Below the pieces are notes generated by a model. That model saw only the letters and a list, made by a program, of their open reading frames with translations. It ran no database searches and had not been told where the DNA came from. A stretch of DNA of 64,000 nt from Tubiluchus corallicola (lineage: Eukaryota; Priapulida; Priapulimorpha; Priapulimorphida; Tubiluchidae): contig JAQGDQ010000190.1 in NCBI GenBank assembly GCA_030141605.1, positions 310,001-374,000 on the forward strand, given 5' to 3'. Position 1 is the first letter of the stretch. Each line of letters starts with the position of its first letter. Both the position numbers and the translations under genes were made by a program. Of the stretch, positions 26,928 to 39,364 are shown piece by piece.

Positions 26928-29900
26928 AAGTTACCCCATGGAATACAGAGTAATCAAAGTAATGTAATTAGCCGTCTTGATAAGTGGCTGTGCAGAGTCT
27001 CTGTGGATAAGACAGAAAAGAGAAAGTCATGCTACGTGGAGCAAATCGAAGATTGTTTGTACAGAAACATCGTAAATTTGAATAAGTCGATTTGGCCCGA
27101 AGGAAAGACGCTTGAGCTGCTTTTCAGTAAATGCTAGAAGCATGTACTGTTTGATTGCATCATTTTGTAGTGACCTTTCCAAAGGCAGCTCTGAATTGCT
27201 GTTACTTCTCATAATTTTATCCTCGATATTCCTAGCTGCAGAACAGGAAAACTTTATTTTTCTCTCGGGCATCTTATTTGTGAAGTCCGTTGTCAAAAAT
27301 TACTTTCTTGTTAATTACCCACGTCATTTACTTCAAGAAGAATGGTATCTATCACTACCAAAACGGTTAGAATTCTATTCTTCTTCAGTAATAATATCTT
27401 TTCTTATTGTAGCCTTTTGCCTTCTGTAGCCGCTGAAACTGCTATACTTCAATTTAGTTGGGTTTTGTTAACAACGTTTACAACTAGAATGGAAGCACTA
27501 ATGTGCTTGGGTCCGGCACATCCTCCTGCGTTTGCCGGACATCCGGGAAATCAGTATGTGTTATTGTGTAAAAATCACTTTATATTGTTTTCAATGAACC
27601 CGTTTATCAGGTCTGCGTTATTTTTTCTGTAACTACTTCGTATTGATTTTTTATACGTATTTATTCCGTAGGTGGATAACGCATAACGCACTCCTGATGT
27701 CTGGTAAACGCCGCTTAAGGCTTACATATAAACACGTTATTTGTGGAGTAGTAACAGCATATACTTCTATCTTATATATTAATTGTCTGCAGTGTTTTAG
27801 GAAATTGCATGAGATTATCAGGAGAAAGACTGGGATAGGGTCTTAAATACAACAACAAACATTCACGTTTATGCTGGGTTATAAAGTGGACAGAAATATA
27901 ACAAAATTATAACGCAGAAAAACACAGAAAAATTGAACCAAAAGCGTTACATAGAGACAGAAAAATCACTATAGCTTCAAACAAACTTCTTATTAGATTA
28001 CAGAGTTAACTATTTTAGAAATTAATTGCAATCTGAAAACTGATGCAGGTGGGGCGGAAAAAAGGGAACCAAACTGGCTCTGGGATTACTACGCCATGTT
28101 CTTAATAATACGGTAACTTACCATAATGCTCCTAAGAAAATATAACATATTAATTCTACTGTATTATCAATTAATAATGTAATTAAAAATACATCACGAG
28201 TATAGAATTTTCAGTTTTGCAAGGAGATGTTTACAATCTAATAATTATGTTATTGAAATTTATAAATACTTCAAAGTACCCCAGACTCAAGAATTCTGCA
28301 AATATATAGTAAATGTCCAAGACACAGCAGACTCAATAGAGCTCGCATTCTGTAATACACCGGCAATGAGCCAATGGAATGGAAAGAACCCAAAGAGACG
28401 TGCCGTGACAAGAGACGTGCCGTGACCGAGACCGATATGCCGTGACAAGACATAAAATTCATAAAATTCATGGTTTCCACCACAAAATCTGCTCTAACCA
28501 GTGTTTTGGCCCAAAACAAACGTATATATTAAATGTAAGCTTTGTAACCCAAAAGCAGACACCTTCTCTTGACATGTACAGCAAATAGCGTTTCTCTACA
28601 CCAGTGGACATGCAGCTAATTAATTCAAGGCCTGTTATCCTTGTCAATTAGAGTTAAACATTGTATGTAATGCATATTAATGTATATTATTCATTAAACT
28701 GTTAAACTAACTTATGTAGTTTGATGATGTGTGTGTTTTTAATTACCACACCTGGTGCAGTAAAATGAATTTCATTATAATTATTTTATTCATTACATTG
28801 CTGAACATTTACAAAATTGTTTCTCTAGCAACGCGCATGGAAGCTGTGCTAATATATAAATGTCATGTCAGTCTGTAAGTGTTACGTTACACTGGAAGCT
28901 GTGCAAATAATAAAAAAAGAAAAACGACGTACAGTGCACGCATGCAAACGTAAAAATGTAGCCTACAAATAACCATAATTATTAGGGCCATACAATTGAT
29001 TATATATTTTTTATTAGAAAATTTGCATTTTAGCCAAACTTTTAACCTGTACGTATGTAAGTGTCCTTAAACAATTCTTTTATGTTTTTTGTTTGCGCAT
29101 GCGTGGATATGCACACAAACAATTCCTATTAAATCCTAACTTGTTACAAACAACTGATTGGGCATTTTTAAAGAAAAACAGGGTGATTTTTTTCATATTC
29201 TACTCTATTTTGAAATAAGGTAAAAATGACATCACAATTGAGCATAACTTTAGCATGTTGAACGTGTTTGCGAAAACGGAAATTGAAGTACAGTGCTTTT
29301 GTACAACAGTCAATGTGTTATATAAAAATTCGGCAAATTTTAGTTTAATTTCAAATTTACCACAGAGTTCACTCATTAGCTTTCGAATGTGTGCGCTACG
29401 TCACAACTAAACACCACTGAACTGAAAAATACAGTACCTGTTTTTGTGCAACGTGTTTCCGAGATGCAGGCGCTAGTGCCCATCTAACCACTGAATGGCG
29501 AAATGCATGTAACAGCGAAGAACTAGTAGCGCGAACGCGAAATTACCATTCTATGGTAATAATTCTTTCACGTAAAATGAAGAATCATCATCATCATTTC
29601 CCAGAAATCATTCTTGAAAAAATATGTCCCTTTTCAATATTTTATAGGACAGATCGTTTTGAGCTATAGTTTAAGATTGTTATAGATAGTTTAAATTCCT
29701 TTAACATGTTTTCTCTAATTGTACGAGATTTGTACGTAGTCATATGTACAAATATCATGTATATATCAAGTGCAAATGATGATGTAATCCAAAGGTTCCT
29801 GTTTCATATCCAGATTCCGACTGTGTCACATTATCTTTTTTCGGTCGAGTTTGCTTCAACAATTATTGAACATTAATTGTAATGAAAAATGATGATTATT

Positions 29901-31886
29901 GCTCTTATTTTTTATTCTTGTTTGTATTACCAACAGCAAAGAACGGTTTCTCATCCGGAAACCACTAGAAATTATACTGAAACAGCTTTTTAACTATACT
30001 TCACCGTTATACGTAAACGTAAATAATGGGGTCTAGTTGTAGTACGAAATTTTGATGTTTTAAATAATTAATGCCATTTTGAAGTATGCACTGTCCCGAA
30101 GCTACTATAATCAGCGACTACTTCTCGACTAGATGGAATTGCATGCAGACATGGTGAGATTGCTACTACAATTATGCTGATGCAAGTTTAGGTTCGACGA
30201 TATGCTTGACCGATTTTAAAAAGCTTGTGCGAAAGGAACTTGCGCTTTTAAGCTAAGACAAGTTCTAAGTGGATTGCCTCCAAGGATATAAAATCTTTTT
30301 GTGAAATCCAAAGCCGGGTTCGCCTTCTACTTCTAGGAGGGGAAGGTAAGGCCAAAAATAGATGCATAAAGCATATTTAAGTGCTTAAATTGAATTTTGT
30401 TTATTCTAACATACAGTTTTTCTTTCATACGGCGTACCTACTTTCTGACGAATTTATGGAAGGAGTTTACATTTCCACACACAATTTAAGTACCCTAACC
30501 CTAACCCTACCCTATCCACTTCACGAACAAATTTCTTGTGTGTGGGGAATTGTAAACTTTAGACGAATTTATTTATTGCAGTATGATAATTTCACCAAGA
30601 CAAGGTGCTTGGGACTACCTAAGTAATGAGTATTTTTTCGCATAAAATAATCGAATAAAAGTCATAATTATGAGCATATTGCGAGTTCCAATCGAGAAAT
30701 TTACAGAACCGTCAGCAACTGTTGGTAACAGACCGCCGTGTTAGGTAACCCTTTCCAGCTTGTAACATCTCTGTCGTTTCCCGAGGTTGGTGAAATATGG
30801 CTTCAAACCAATACCATGTGAGCCTTCTCTGGAACTGACAAGTGAACGCGTTAGACCCGTTAGTCCATGTTCAAGGATCTGCACCATAGCTTTGTAATTT
30901 ACTGAATGCAAGAATCACTGCATGCCCGCCTATGGATAATATGCAGTTATATACGCCTAATGAGGAAGTTAGATTTAGCTTAGATTAGGTTAATTTTTGT
31001 GAAAGCAGCTCTGAGAATTGTGAGTGCTCAATTAATCCACTAATATGCACTTTGCGTGACCAAATAAATCTATGATGTATCATATATTTCTGCACTGCAG
31101 GCCAAATCGGAGAGTTTTAGCTGAGCTGGGATTTGCCGGTATGAAAATATACAGGAAAGAAAAACCCGAGTATAATTAGTTTATAATTGTGCCACTTTTC
31201 ATTCAGAACTCTGTAGCATTCCAAAACACATTGAAGATTGTGCTATTTTAGTAAAACAAAAGTTGCTTTGTCGCTAGAGTTATGAGACACATTATGAGTT
31301 TTATCGCTCATTAAAAGCCACTAACATATTAATTAAGAACCGCGGTAAAGTGAGTTGGTAGTAATAAAACAATTATGCTACACAGCGCTACACTGGTTAA
31401 AAAGTTACAAAGATACGCGTTCATATAAAAGAAATCAAGAGAATTCAAATGTTACACGGAAAGTTGTAAAGGTAGTTTCATACTGATTCATAAGTTTTTT
31501 TCATAATTTCTATTTCTTTACAGGACATCTTGATTCTTAAAAACTTTTCGTTGTTACAGTTAATTGAGAGATCTATCCTACACCTTTGCTTTGTAAGCCA
31601 ATACTTCGAAACCTTGATTTCAGCCTGGATCTGTCAGCAGAAAATTACACGAAACAAAAGCATCGATATTTTCATACAGTGCGCACAAACGCGTATTGAG
31701 CTACAGGTGTAGTCATTGGTAGCTAAGTATTGAACATTAATCAGTGGCTCGTGGAAAAAGCTTTATTAAAGAGAAAATTTTTTATTTGAAATGTATTAAA
31801 ATATTATAGCCTTCTATTATCCTTCAGTGTGTTTTCTGGTATAAAATTTTCCTATTTTGCAGTATGAACAGTTGCGCGATATGTGA
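26928..31886 (+). CDS. Unidentified multi-exon gene, 3' part (exon model uncertain)
   Basis: Several open segments with good splice signals join in phase. Model: 26928-27126, 27242-27365, 27413-27553, then either terminal exon 27672-27846 (ends RKTGIGS, TAA) or 29937-30012, 31524-31706 and 31863-31886 (ends QYEQLRDM, TGA). Introns of 115, 47 and 118 bp end in ctgcag, attgtag and ccgtag. Readable stretches include SRLDKWLCRVSVDKTEKR, NYPRHLLQEEWYLSLPKR, GPAHPPAFAGHPGN, RKPLEIILKQLF and ETLISAWICQQK. The composition suggests alpha-helical, cytosolic or nuclear protein; I see no catalytic motif. The 5' exons were not found, apart from the possible one at 22543. An alternative model ends the first exon at 26958 and restarts at 27128, keeping ARSMYCLIASFCSDLSKG. 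No family is recognised. The two 3' ends may be alternative transcripts, or one may be false. Confidence 0.45.
28251..28756 (-). repeat. Dispersed repeat R1, copy 1
   Basis: The reverse complement of this segment matches 39365-39819 nearly throughout. Shared stretches include tacttcaaagtaccc, aatgtccaagaca, aagctttgtaacccaaaag and aggcctgttat. This copy has extra internal duplications: agagacgtgccgtgac twice and cataaaatt twice. No reading frame is conserved between the copies, so it is best seen as a non-coding mobile repeat of unknown class. Confidence 0.8.
29215..29590 (+). repeat. Dispersed repeat R2, copy 1
   Basis: It matches the reverse complement of about 49552-49930. Shared segments include atgacatcaca, gtgtttgc, caggcgctagtgccc, aatggcgaaatgca and gtaacagcgaag. 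The boundaries are soft. No frame or RNA fold that would explain it is apparent. Confidence 0.75.
30491..30515 (+). repeat. Interstitial telomere-type repeat (CCCTAA)
   Basis: The stretch taccctaaccctaaccctac carries about three units of the animal telomere repeat. It sits between imperfect inverted arms: agtttacatttccacacacaa at about 30464 and its counterpart ttgtgtgtggggaattgtaaact at about 30537. It could be a double-strand-break repair scar or a chance run. Confidence 0.6.
30825..30885 (+). mobile_element. tRNA-like SINE head, decayed
   Basis: The segment has aagtgaacgcgttagaccc resembling an A box plus anticodon arm, followed by atgttcaaggatc resembling a B box. The spacing fits a tRNA-derived promoter. 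The acceptor stem is not formed and the SINE body cannot be outlined. Confidence 0.4.
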
Positions 31887-32385
31887 CCTATGAGCAATTA
31901 CTCGAAATAACTTTTTGCAAACACTACAACTGTAGCATAATACAAACTACTGTAGCTGTAAAATGTATATTTTACTTTCCCGTAGTATGTTTTTTTAAGT
32001 TATTAATAACAAGCCAGGAATATGATTTCATGTACGAGTTAATACAAGTTAATAACAACATACAACGTAATTATTAGTCTATACAGCACAAAAGCCACTC
32101 ACTGCAATATAATTATGCAGTATAATTTATTGACACACAAACAGTTGTCGCACGCTGCATACAAAAAAAAACAATCGACTTTCAGTCGTGCTGATAAATG
32201 TTTTCGCAGCTGGCCTATCCACGTTTTTTAATATTTTAAAATTTTCTGACAAAACACAAGGTACTAGCAAAGCTACAATACATCATTAATGCTACGCAAG
32301 TCTCTTCGCCTGCAACCAAAACTCAGCCTATCGTAATAATATAAAAAGTTGGCCGTTAGAATCAGAAAAATCTTGATGTTATTCT
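31887..32385. other. Stretch without gene
   Basis: This AT-rich stretch follows the putative end of the unidentified gene. I see no coding, RNA or repeat signal that I can support. Confidence 0.35.
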
Positions 32386-32660
32386 TGCACCCCTTTGCCT
32401 AATGGTTACGTCCGCGTAGCGTGAAGCCTCGGATTTATCGTCTTTGCGGTGGCAGAGTATTTCGTGAATGAAATGACTGAAGCCTAGGTTCTGTCTGCTG
32501 TGTCCTGCTGTGTTATGCTTTAGTTACTGTTGTACCTGTTGAGTTGAATGAGTTGTTACAAGTAATTGAGAGGCGAATGAGACTTAATGGCTTTTCGTTT
32601 TAACGCACGCTGTGGAGTATTGACACAGTAAAATGACAAACAAGGTTAGGTAATTTGAAT
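32386..32660 (+). mobile_element. tRNA-derived SINE, decayed
   Basis: The head contains tttgcctaatggttacg (A-box-like) and a weak B box, cggatttatcgtc. A body follows with tgtcctgctgtgttatg and gagacttaatggc, which resembles parts of the SINE at 23921-24150. It is probably an old copy of the same or a related family. The 3' end is uncertain. Confidence 0.5.
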
Positions 32661-33077
32661 GTGATTTTAATAGATTTGGCATCCGCTATTGAAAATATCA
32701 ATAAAACGCAGACTGTAGGCGGATAAATGGATGAATTAATGAAAAACCCTGAAATAATTTTAAAAAAATCCCATGTTTCTTACGTTCACACTGAAGAAGC
32801 AACCGGTAATCGAAATATTTGTATTGATTTCAAAATAAAAGCAGGATCTTTCATTAATTCATCCACATACCCGTCTACAATCTGTGTTTTACTGATATTT
32901 GAATGCGATTTCTATAGACTGTTAAACGTGAAGCTATAACAGCAGGCTGCCAACGATGATTTGTAATTGTTTATCTGTAGTAATTTGTTAAATGCTGTAT
33001 TATCGCCATTATAATTATAGTTATATTATATAAACGTTCCTCTTTGTAGGTTTAAATTTAACAAACTGTTTAAAAAC

Positions 33078-33298
33078 ATTAATTAATTATGAGTTTTTAT
33101 AAACCATTGCAGTTTATTTTACCAACTATTACTGATTATTACTGTAATTTTTGTGGATGTGATTTGTGGCTGCCAGAGTTTTTATAAACTATTGCGGTTC
33201 TTTTTACCAATTATTACTAATTATTACTGTAATAATTGGTAAAATAAACACCAATGGTTTATAAAAACTCTTGTAATCGCATGCATAATTAATTAATG
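33078..33298. mobile_element. Foldback (palindromic) MITE-like element
   Basis: The outer ends are inverted copies of cattaattaattat. Inside are three copies of a unit beginning gagtttttataaac: two direct (33091 and 33176) and one inverted (33230-33270). The second and third pair into a hairpin of about 40 bp with a very short loop. No coding capacity is present. Confidence 0.75.
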
Positions 33299-34890
33299 AT
33301 ATCGTTAGTTGCCAGTTAAACCAACCAGCGGAAAATTTCAATCGTGTAGCATTCAACGAATCAAACGTACACAGAGATTGTAGTATTGTTCATTACTAAT
33401 ACCAAATAACTTTCGATCAGACAGGCGCCTGCTACGGGCAATGCATACATAACATTTATAACTTGGTCGACAGAAAGAATTACCCGCAGTTACAAAACGT
33501 GTAGTCCACTAAATTTCAAGGCAAATCGTTGGACAAAATTTTACTGTTGATATCATTACTATCATCAATATTATTATCATTATTATCATCTCTGTATTAG
33601 TCGAAATTATCATCTTTACTTTGACATAGTGTTTGAACTTAGAGGGTGTATTTGTATAATTTTTTATTTACACAAAACAGGTAAACTTAAGAGAGTCTAT
33701 TTACACATGGTATATAAAATTTCCATTAAAATAAGGAAATAAATTATGGTTTGAAATTCCTGGGGTGTGTAATAATGTTTGTCCAATTTCTATGCTTAAT
33801 TTACTCTACATTTTTGAGGCTTTTAATTGACACCATAAGGCTCGTGCTGTGGGTAATTGTCATTTGGTCGATAATGGTAAGTTGTTTCCACCAAATATTT
33901 TTGTAATGGTTAGACTGCATGAAGAATGTATGAAGAATAGTACCAAGTAAACCGAAGTAAGTTAGATGTACCTAGTTCCGCTCACTGTTATTGTCAATAT
34001 CGCTTTAGAGTTTCGATTGTTGTACAAGTGCTGAAAAACTTGTTTTGGTACAGTTGGACCAAACGTCCCATACTCTCTTGTGCAAGCCTTATCTAGGCTC
34101 TCGTAAAAGCTACATAATTTTTGTGATAAAATTACTAATATTATTTTTGCTAATATCATAATTACACTTAATAATGTTGATACCAAATTGACTTGATGAT
34201 GATCATAATCATTACCGCTGCTATCATCACCATTATTTCTAAGCTGGTGGTTTTTCAAAGTGAGTGCAATTATACCACATTCTTTTTTCAAAGTAATTCT
34301 ATAAGACTGGCGTGCAAAATGCTTTTTAACTTTAAGTGCAGTAAAACCCGTCAGTATTTTATTTCTTCTGTTGTGTTTATTTGGTATTATCGTTGTTGGT
34401 ACTATCCCCACTGCCATCGTTATCAACAAGAGAGATAGAAACAGAGAGACAAAGGAAAGGGAGGGAAGGAGAGAGAGAGAGAGATGCGCTTACCTGGCCT
34501 GAGCTCACTTTTTACAATAGTAGAATGAGAGCTTAGCCCTATATTACACTTTCTCAGTTTCCCAGAATACAAATTAGAGATCTCTTAGTTTGGAACTGAC
34601 GTGTCAGAAACCGTTTCTTAGAAAAACGCTACTCTTTTATAGTTTAGCTAACACGAAGGTGCTTTGGTCAGTTAGTGTGGCTATTGCTTCACTCTAAGAA
34701 GCCTAAATTCAGAGAGTTGTAGACCGACGTATTTTCTCATTCTCCCGAGGACTTTCTGCGGATAGCCCAGGAGAAGTTTTTTTCACTGATTGAATTACCA
34801 AACACACAATTGTATAACTATAATAATTGTGCAATGCTCGTAAAATGGTTGGCATGCAAATCTTTCAGCATTATTTTTGTATGGCAGCAA
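33299..34890. other. Stretch without recognised gene; GA-rich tract at 34437-34484
   Basis: This holds ATT/ATC-rich simple sequence near 33545-33590 and a purine tract of GA repeats at 34437-34484. A 155-codon minus-strand frame at 33962-34429 shows no family resemblance and was not accepted as a gene. Confidence 0.4.
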
Positions 34891-34893
34891 TCT

Positions 34894-35190
34894 ATGACAG
34901 TAGTAATAGTAGTAATTTTATTGACTGGTGACAGTCCTTTCAAAACAGTTTACAATTATTTTCAAGAATTGCAAGTTAGGCTAGTTATAACAAAAATATG
35001 ATCATTTGAAAATATTAAAACACTCATAAGCAAAATGCAGCAGATTATGTTGGTCCATATTGTTATATAATGACTGTATATTAGTAAGGTCCAAATTGCT
35101 ATAACGTTCCTTAAAATGTTCACTTTTCACACAGTGACGCAGTATGTGTCCTTCATCCTGCGCGTCCCTTCTGCAAATACAGATACATTG
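34894..35190 (-). pseudogene. LINE 3' end with Cys-His C-terminal motif
   Basis: On the minus strand a frame from 35190 to 35002 (62 codons) starts QCICICRRDAQDEGHILRHC and ends NIFK followed by a stop. The C-x-C...H-x3-C pattern is the usual C-terminal zinc-binding motif of non-LTR retrotransposon polyproteins. Downstream lies a short 3' untranslated part ending in caataaaattactactatta (minus strand, about 34920-34895), a typical LINE tail. It is truncated at its 5' end. Confidence 0.7.
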
Positions 35191-35884
35191 TTATTCTCTA
35201 CGCAAAAATTACACGCATTTTACAGGCCTATGTCAGGCTTTACTAGCTAGTACTACATCTGGGGAAATTAATATTGCCTCTCATACAAGAGCATAAATCA
35301 TCCATATAAATGAACGGCGCACGTGTATTAGAAAGGTTACTTGGTAATTCAGCGGGGAAAATGATTAAAGAGGAAACCCGATTGGCTAAAGTAAATATTG
35401 CGTGCTCGTTTCTGACGTCAGCACATCAGTGAAATTGCCCTGCCTAAGTAGCTTATAACGCTATGCTTTCATTTTGTGCGATTTGTGATAATATGTTTGC
35501 CTTACAAGACAATTTTGCCTCTAGATTATCTTTACATTAATAGCAAGGCTATGAAAGGATCGTTAATTTCAGAATTGTATACATGGCAGTTTGAGACTCG
35601 CTCAACTGCTGCTAAATTCAAGTCATTAGGATGTCTCAAAATGCATGCGGAATTCTGCCGCTGCTTACATTTCTTTAGTTAAGTTTATTCTATAAAATTT
35701 TAGCAGAGCTGGAATAATACACAATTTAAAACAAGACTGACGAAATTATTCTAAAAACAGTTAATACAGCTTCTAAAATCGGTAAAACACAAATTAAAAA
35801 TGTTAAACATGCAATTTAAATATTATTAAACAGAAATTGAGTAGAGATCTGAACAAAATTTGCAAAAGAAGAGTCAGTGTTAGT

Positions 35885-36480
35885 TAAATAGGAAACAAAA
35901 CTTTTCTATATCTTTCAATTTTGATTACAGGTAGTTTAAACTTGGTGGAGTTTCTGGTGTTGTAATGTTTAGTCTGTGGAGGGGGAAATAAATGGTTTAG
36001 GTTGTGAGAATCTTTCTGTACGTCAAAAAATAGTTTTGCGCAGCTTTCTCACATCTCTCTGCTAGAGCTTCTAATTTGAAGTAGCCGAGAGCTTCTTTAT
36101 AAGTTAAATTACCATTAATAATTAATAGAGCGCGATGCTGCACCTTTTCTATACCTTTAGTCTCCCACTATAAGTTTACAATGGAAAATCTGGCAGGCGT
36201 ATGCCTCAACTGATCTAACTACAGCTTTGTAATATAGAATTAAACTGTTATCAGAGGCACCACATCGTTTGAGAAGTTTGAGAAAATACAATCTTGTGCT
36301 GGCTTTACGACATATCGCATGAAGACACCAAGTTAAATCATTAGAGATGGTCATTCCAAGTATTGTGTCCTAATTATTGTAATTTACCGATATATCTGTC
36401 TTTTCACACTTACTTAAATCCATACGAATTTCATCCATAAGACGTTCTGTACAAAATTTAATCTCTCTTGAAATAACTAA
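35885..36480 (-). pseudogene. LINE reverse transcriptase C-terminal region, frameshifted
   Basis: Reading from 36480 down, pieces in successive frames match the end of a non-LTR reverse transcriptase. They are MDLSKCEKTDISVN, then GMTISNDLTW, KASTRLYFLKLLKR and LYYKAVVRSVEAYACQIFH (to 36157); then EKVQHRALLIINGN and EALGYFKLEALAER; then HLFPPPQTKHYNTRNSTKF and IKIERYRKVLFP, ending at about 35885. At least two frame changes and an internal stop show that it is dead. The thumb and C-terminal pattern is that of CR1/Jockey-like elements common in marine invertebrates. Confidence 0.88.
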
Positions 36481-39364
36481 TAGGTACACTTATAATATTT
36501 CGCTGAAAATATAAAAACAATATTTCTTCTAGCACGCAAACATATTGTTACAGCGGCGAAGTGTACTACTAGCAGGTTTTAATGCGTCATGCTTTTAAGT
36601 TTAGAACTGACTTAAAAGCATGTTCACGCAAATAACATTATGTGTGAAATGTCGACTATGCTTGCTAAAAGCTTTTGTCTAAAATGTGAGTTTGAATTTT
36701 GTGCAATGGCTGTCAAACACTTCATCTTCTGGGTTTTTAGTAAGACACGCATTTCGCGAACTAATCAAATGGCAGGCGAAACGAGATACAAGCGAATTTA
36801 TGTAAAACATCAAAGTCATTCAGAGGAAATATATAACAAAAATACTTACATTGAGGGCACCATTTATTTACCAGCAGAATTTCTAGCTTTAATGGCAGAT
36901 AGATTATGCATTAATGACTTACCTGCATATTTGTAATTGGTGTTTTAGCGCAGTTCAGTTCAGAATGATTTAGTTGGTATTGTTGCAATATTAGTAGCCG
37001 CTGTGGCGTGAGCAACAATGCATATGAGCCAAATGTAACTGGTTAAAAATTCTAAATGTGATTTTATTTTATTTATTTATTAAAATATCTAACACAATAA
37101 CATTTAAATGCATAAAACAATATAAAATGTACAATAACAAACAAAACAGGTTAAACGGATACCGGAGAGACACAAAGAGTAAAATCTCTACTTAGTACTT
37201 ACATATGTCTGTAGAAATACAAATGTTTTGAAAAGTCATTAATCTTTGAGTAAATAATTTATTGGAGGCCACATTTACCAGCGGAGACCCATTTGCATTA
37301 TTTATTGAAAGAATCTTTTCCAGAAATAGGCATAGTCGTTGTGGCGAAAATTAGTGTAAAATTCGAAGCATATCACAAACCGAATTAAGTGCCCGATGTC
37401 AGAAGAGAACACAGTGGTGAGGGATGGACGCAGTTTCAGGCATCTTGAAGATCAATGTTTGACCGTTTGAATGTCGGTTACATTTTTTCTCTTGCAAAAC
37501 TTTCAAAATTTTAGTTTGGAAAAGTAACATCTATTTGCGTCGCAGTTTGTGATAAATATTGCCTGAATCAATCTAAACTAGATGTGCTGATGTCGAGTGG
37601 CATGTCCCAGCCTTTCGATTCGTTTTCGTGGTTAAACGCTTGAGTACCGCAGTGACACATTGCTGAGTCTAGCCGACATTTACCGCTGAAATTTCAGCGA
37701 ACTTCAGAAACTCATTAGTTCATATGACTAGCTATTATTTTTGTAGACCTACCTGATGTCATAGTCTGCCATAAATGCAAGTGCTATGAAAATGTCATGA
37801 TATAAGTCGTAAAATGTTGTCTCAACGGACTGATTTGTTCTAAGAACAAAAGGCAATAAGGATATTTGTACAAAATGAATGAGCAAACAGCATCTCTCCA
37901 CGGTACAGAAACATAAACGCAACGTTTCTTTGATTTCAATATGAATACATTACAGGGAGTCAGGCTTTGTATACATTTCAAATGCACGTATAAATCAGTA
38001 ACCTTGAGACTGAGTTCAAAATTGTTGTTTGTAATTTTTAGTTTTCAGAGAAACCATGCAGTATGTGATCACAGTTACTAAAAGAACTACGAGAGGTGAG
38101 GAAAGTTGTGGTATTAATATGAAATTCCATACAAACTAATCACAAAATGTTTTATAATGTTTCTATAGCAGCTGTAGCAGTATTGGTAGCTGGATGACAC
38201 AAGATGTACAGTCATTGTGGGTAGGAAGAAAAACTGGGGCTGAACGATGAGTATGCATTTTTCATTGATTGACTGGAGTCGATGTGTCAGCTATGTAGGT
38301 GTACTACATATAGGAGAAGTTGTTGGCGGCGTTAGAGAAAGTATTTTTCGGCATCGTCTTTGAAATTTTCAGTGTTTTTTGTATTAGAAGCGGGCCGAGT
38401 AGCAGACTTAGACTTTGTAGGTCTAGCCTAGATACACAAAATGCGATAGATCCAAATAGGAATTTAAATAAGCTGTTCTTAATTTTGTTGCCTAAAGATA
38501 TCTATCATTTGATATTAGTTGCGTAAATTGCTTGTACATTTTCTAGTTTAACGAGTTTAGAAACGAATAAAGTATAATAATAAAAAAAAAACTGTAGACA
38601 TGAATGGATAGTGGCTGAAGCCTTGCTATAAATCTCAATGTGGCAGTTCATATCTTCGCATACAGAGGCTCTCATTTCCACATTCCATATTCCAGAGAAA
38701 AGTGTAAATATTACAGAAGCAGCGATAAATTTATTTTTTCCAAAAAAGAGTGTCGGTTAACTTCTGCAGCTGCTAATTTGCAATGCGAATCTTTTTTTGC
38801 TAACAACTGTACTTAGCAACTAGTTAACAGTACATAGACTTGCCTTCCCTTGTTCTAGGAGTATTTTGGAGCATACATATCTGTTTTTGTGACTTGGACC
38901 AAATTAGCATTTCGCATTCAACACCCATTGGATGTAGCAACTTCCAACGCACTATTAGCCAATAATGTAGAAATATTCCACGAAGTGTTTTCTTTCAGCT
39001 ATACAATGTTATCACTTGAAGTCCCAGCAGGAGGACACAGTCCAGTTTTGTAACACGGAGTGAGATTCACTGCTAAATAATTCAATTAAACCTTCCTTGC
39101 TAAGGCTTTAAAGCTAGATATAAAAGCTTTATTAGATTGGCTGTCCCAGTGGATATTGCTTTAAGCGAGTTAACATGATACAGTGAACAACTCATCACGT
39201 TTTCTTCACGTATTTGGAGAATTCGGTTTTATCTGCCGCGCTGTGTCATTTATTGTTTTGTAATTCCTAAATCTTGGTCATAAATTCCTGAAGCTTTGCT
39301 AAGACATCCATATGCAGAAAAAACAAATATCAAAAATCATAGATATTCAAAGAATATTTATTAT
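36481..39364. other. Stretch without recognised gene
   Basis: There are two short poly(A)-like sites: 37120-37145, and AATAAA at about 38565 followed by an A run at 38580. They may mark retrotransposon 3' ends. A 98-codon plus-strand frame at 36640-36936 has no recognisable family. Confidence 0.35.

Noticed and set aside
27027-27296. 89-codon minus-strand frame opposite the unidentified gene
   Set aside because: It starts only at TTG, has no splice partners, and is best explained as a shadow of the plus-strand exons.
31101-31180. Segment reading PNRRVLAELGFAGMKIYRKEK to a stop after a good acceptor
   Set aside because: Its entry phase fits only one of the upstream exons and it conflicts with the better-supported exon at 31524. 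Kept out of the model but possible as an alternative end.
33962-34429. 155-codon minus-strand frame starting at ATG
   Set aside because: No family resemblance, low-complexity His/Asp region from simple repeats, and such a length is expected about once by chance in 64 kb of AT-rich DNA.
36640-36936. 98-codon plus-strand frame
   Set aside because: No recognisable domain or splice context; many frames of this length are expected by chance.
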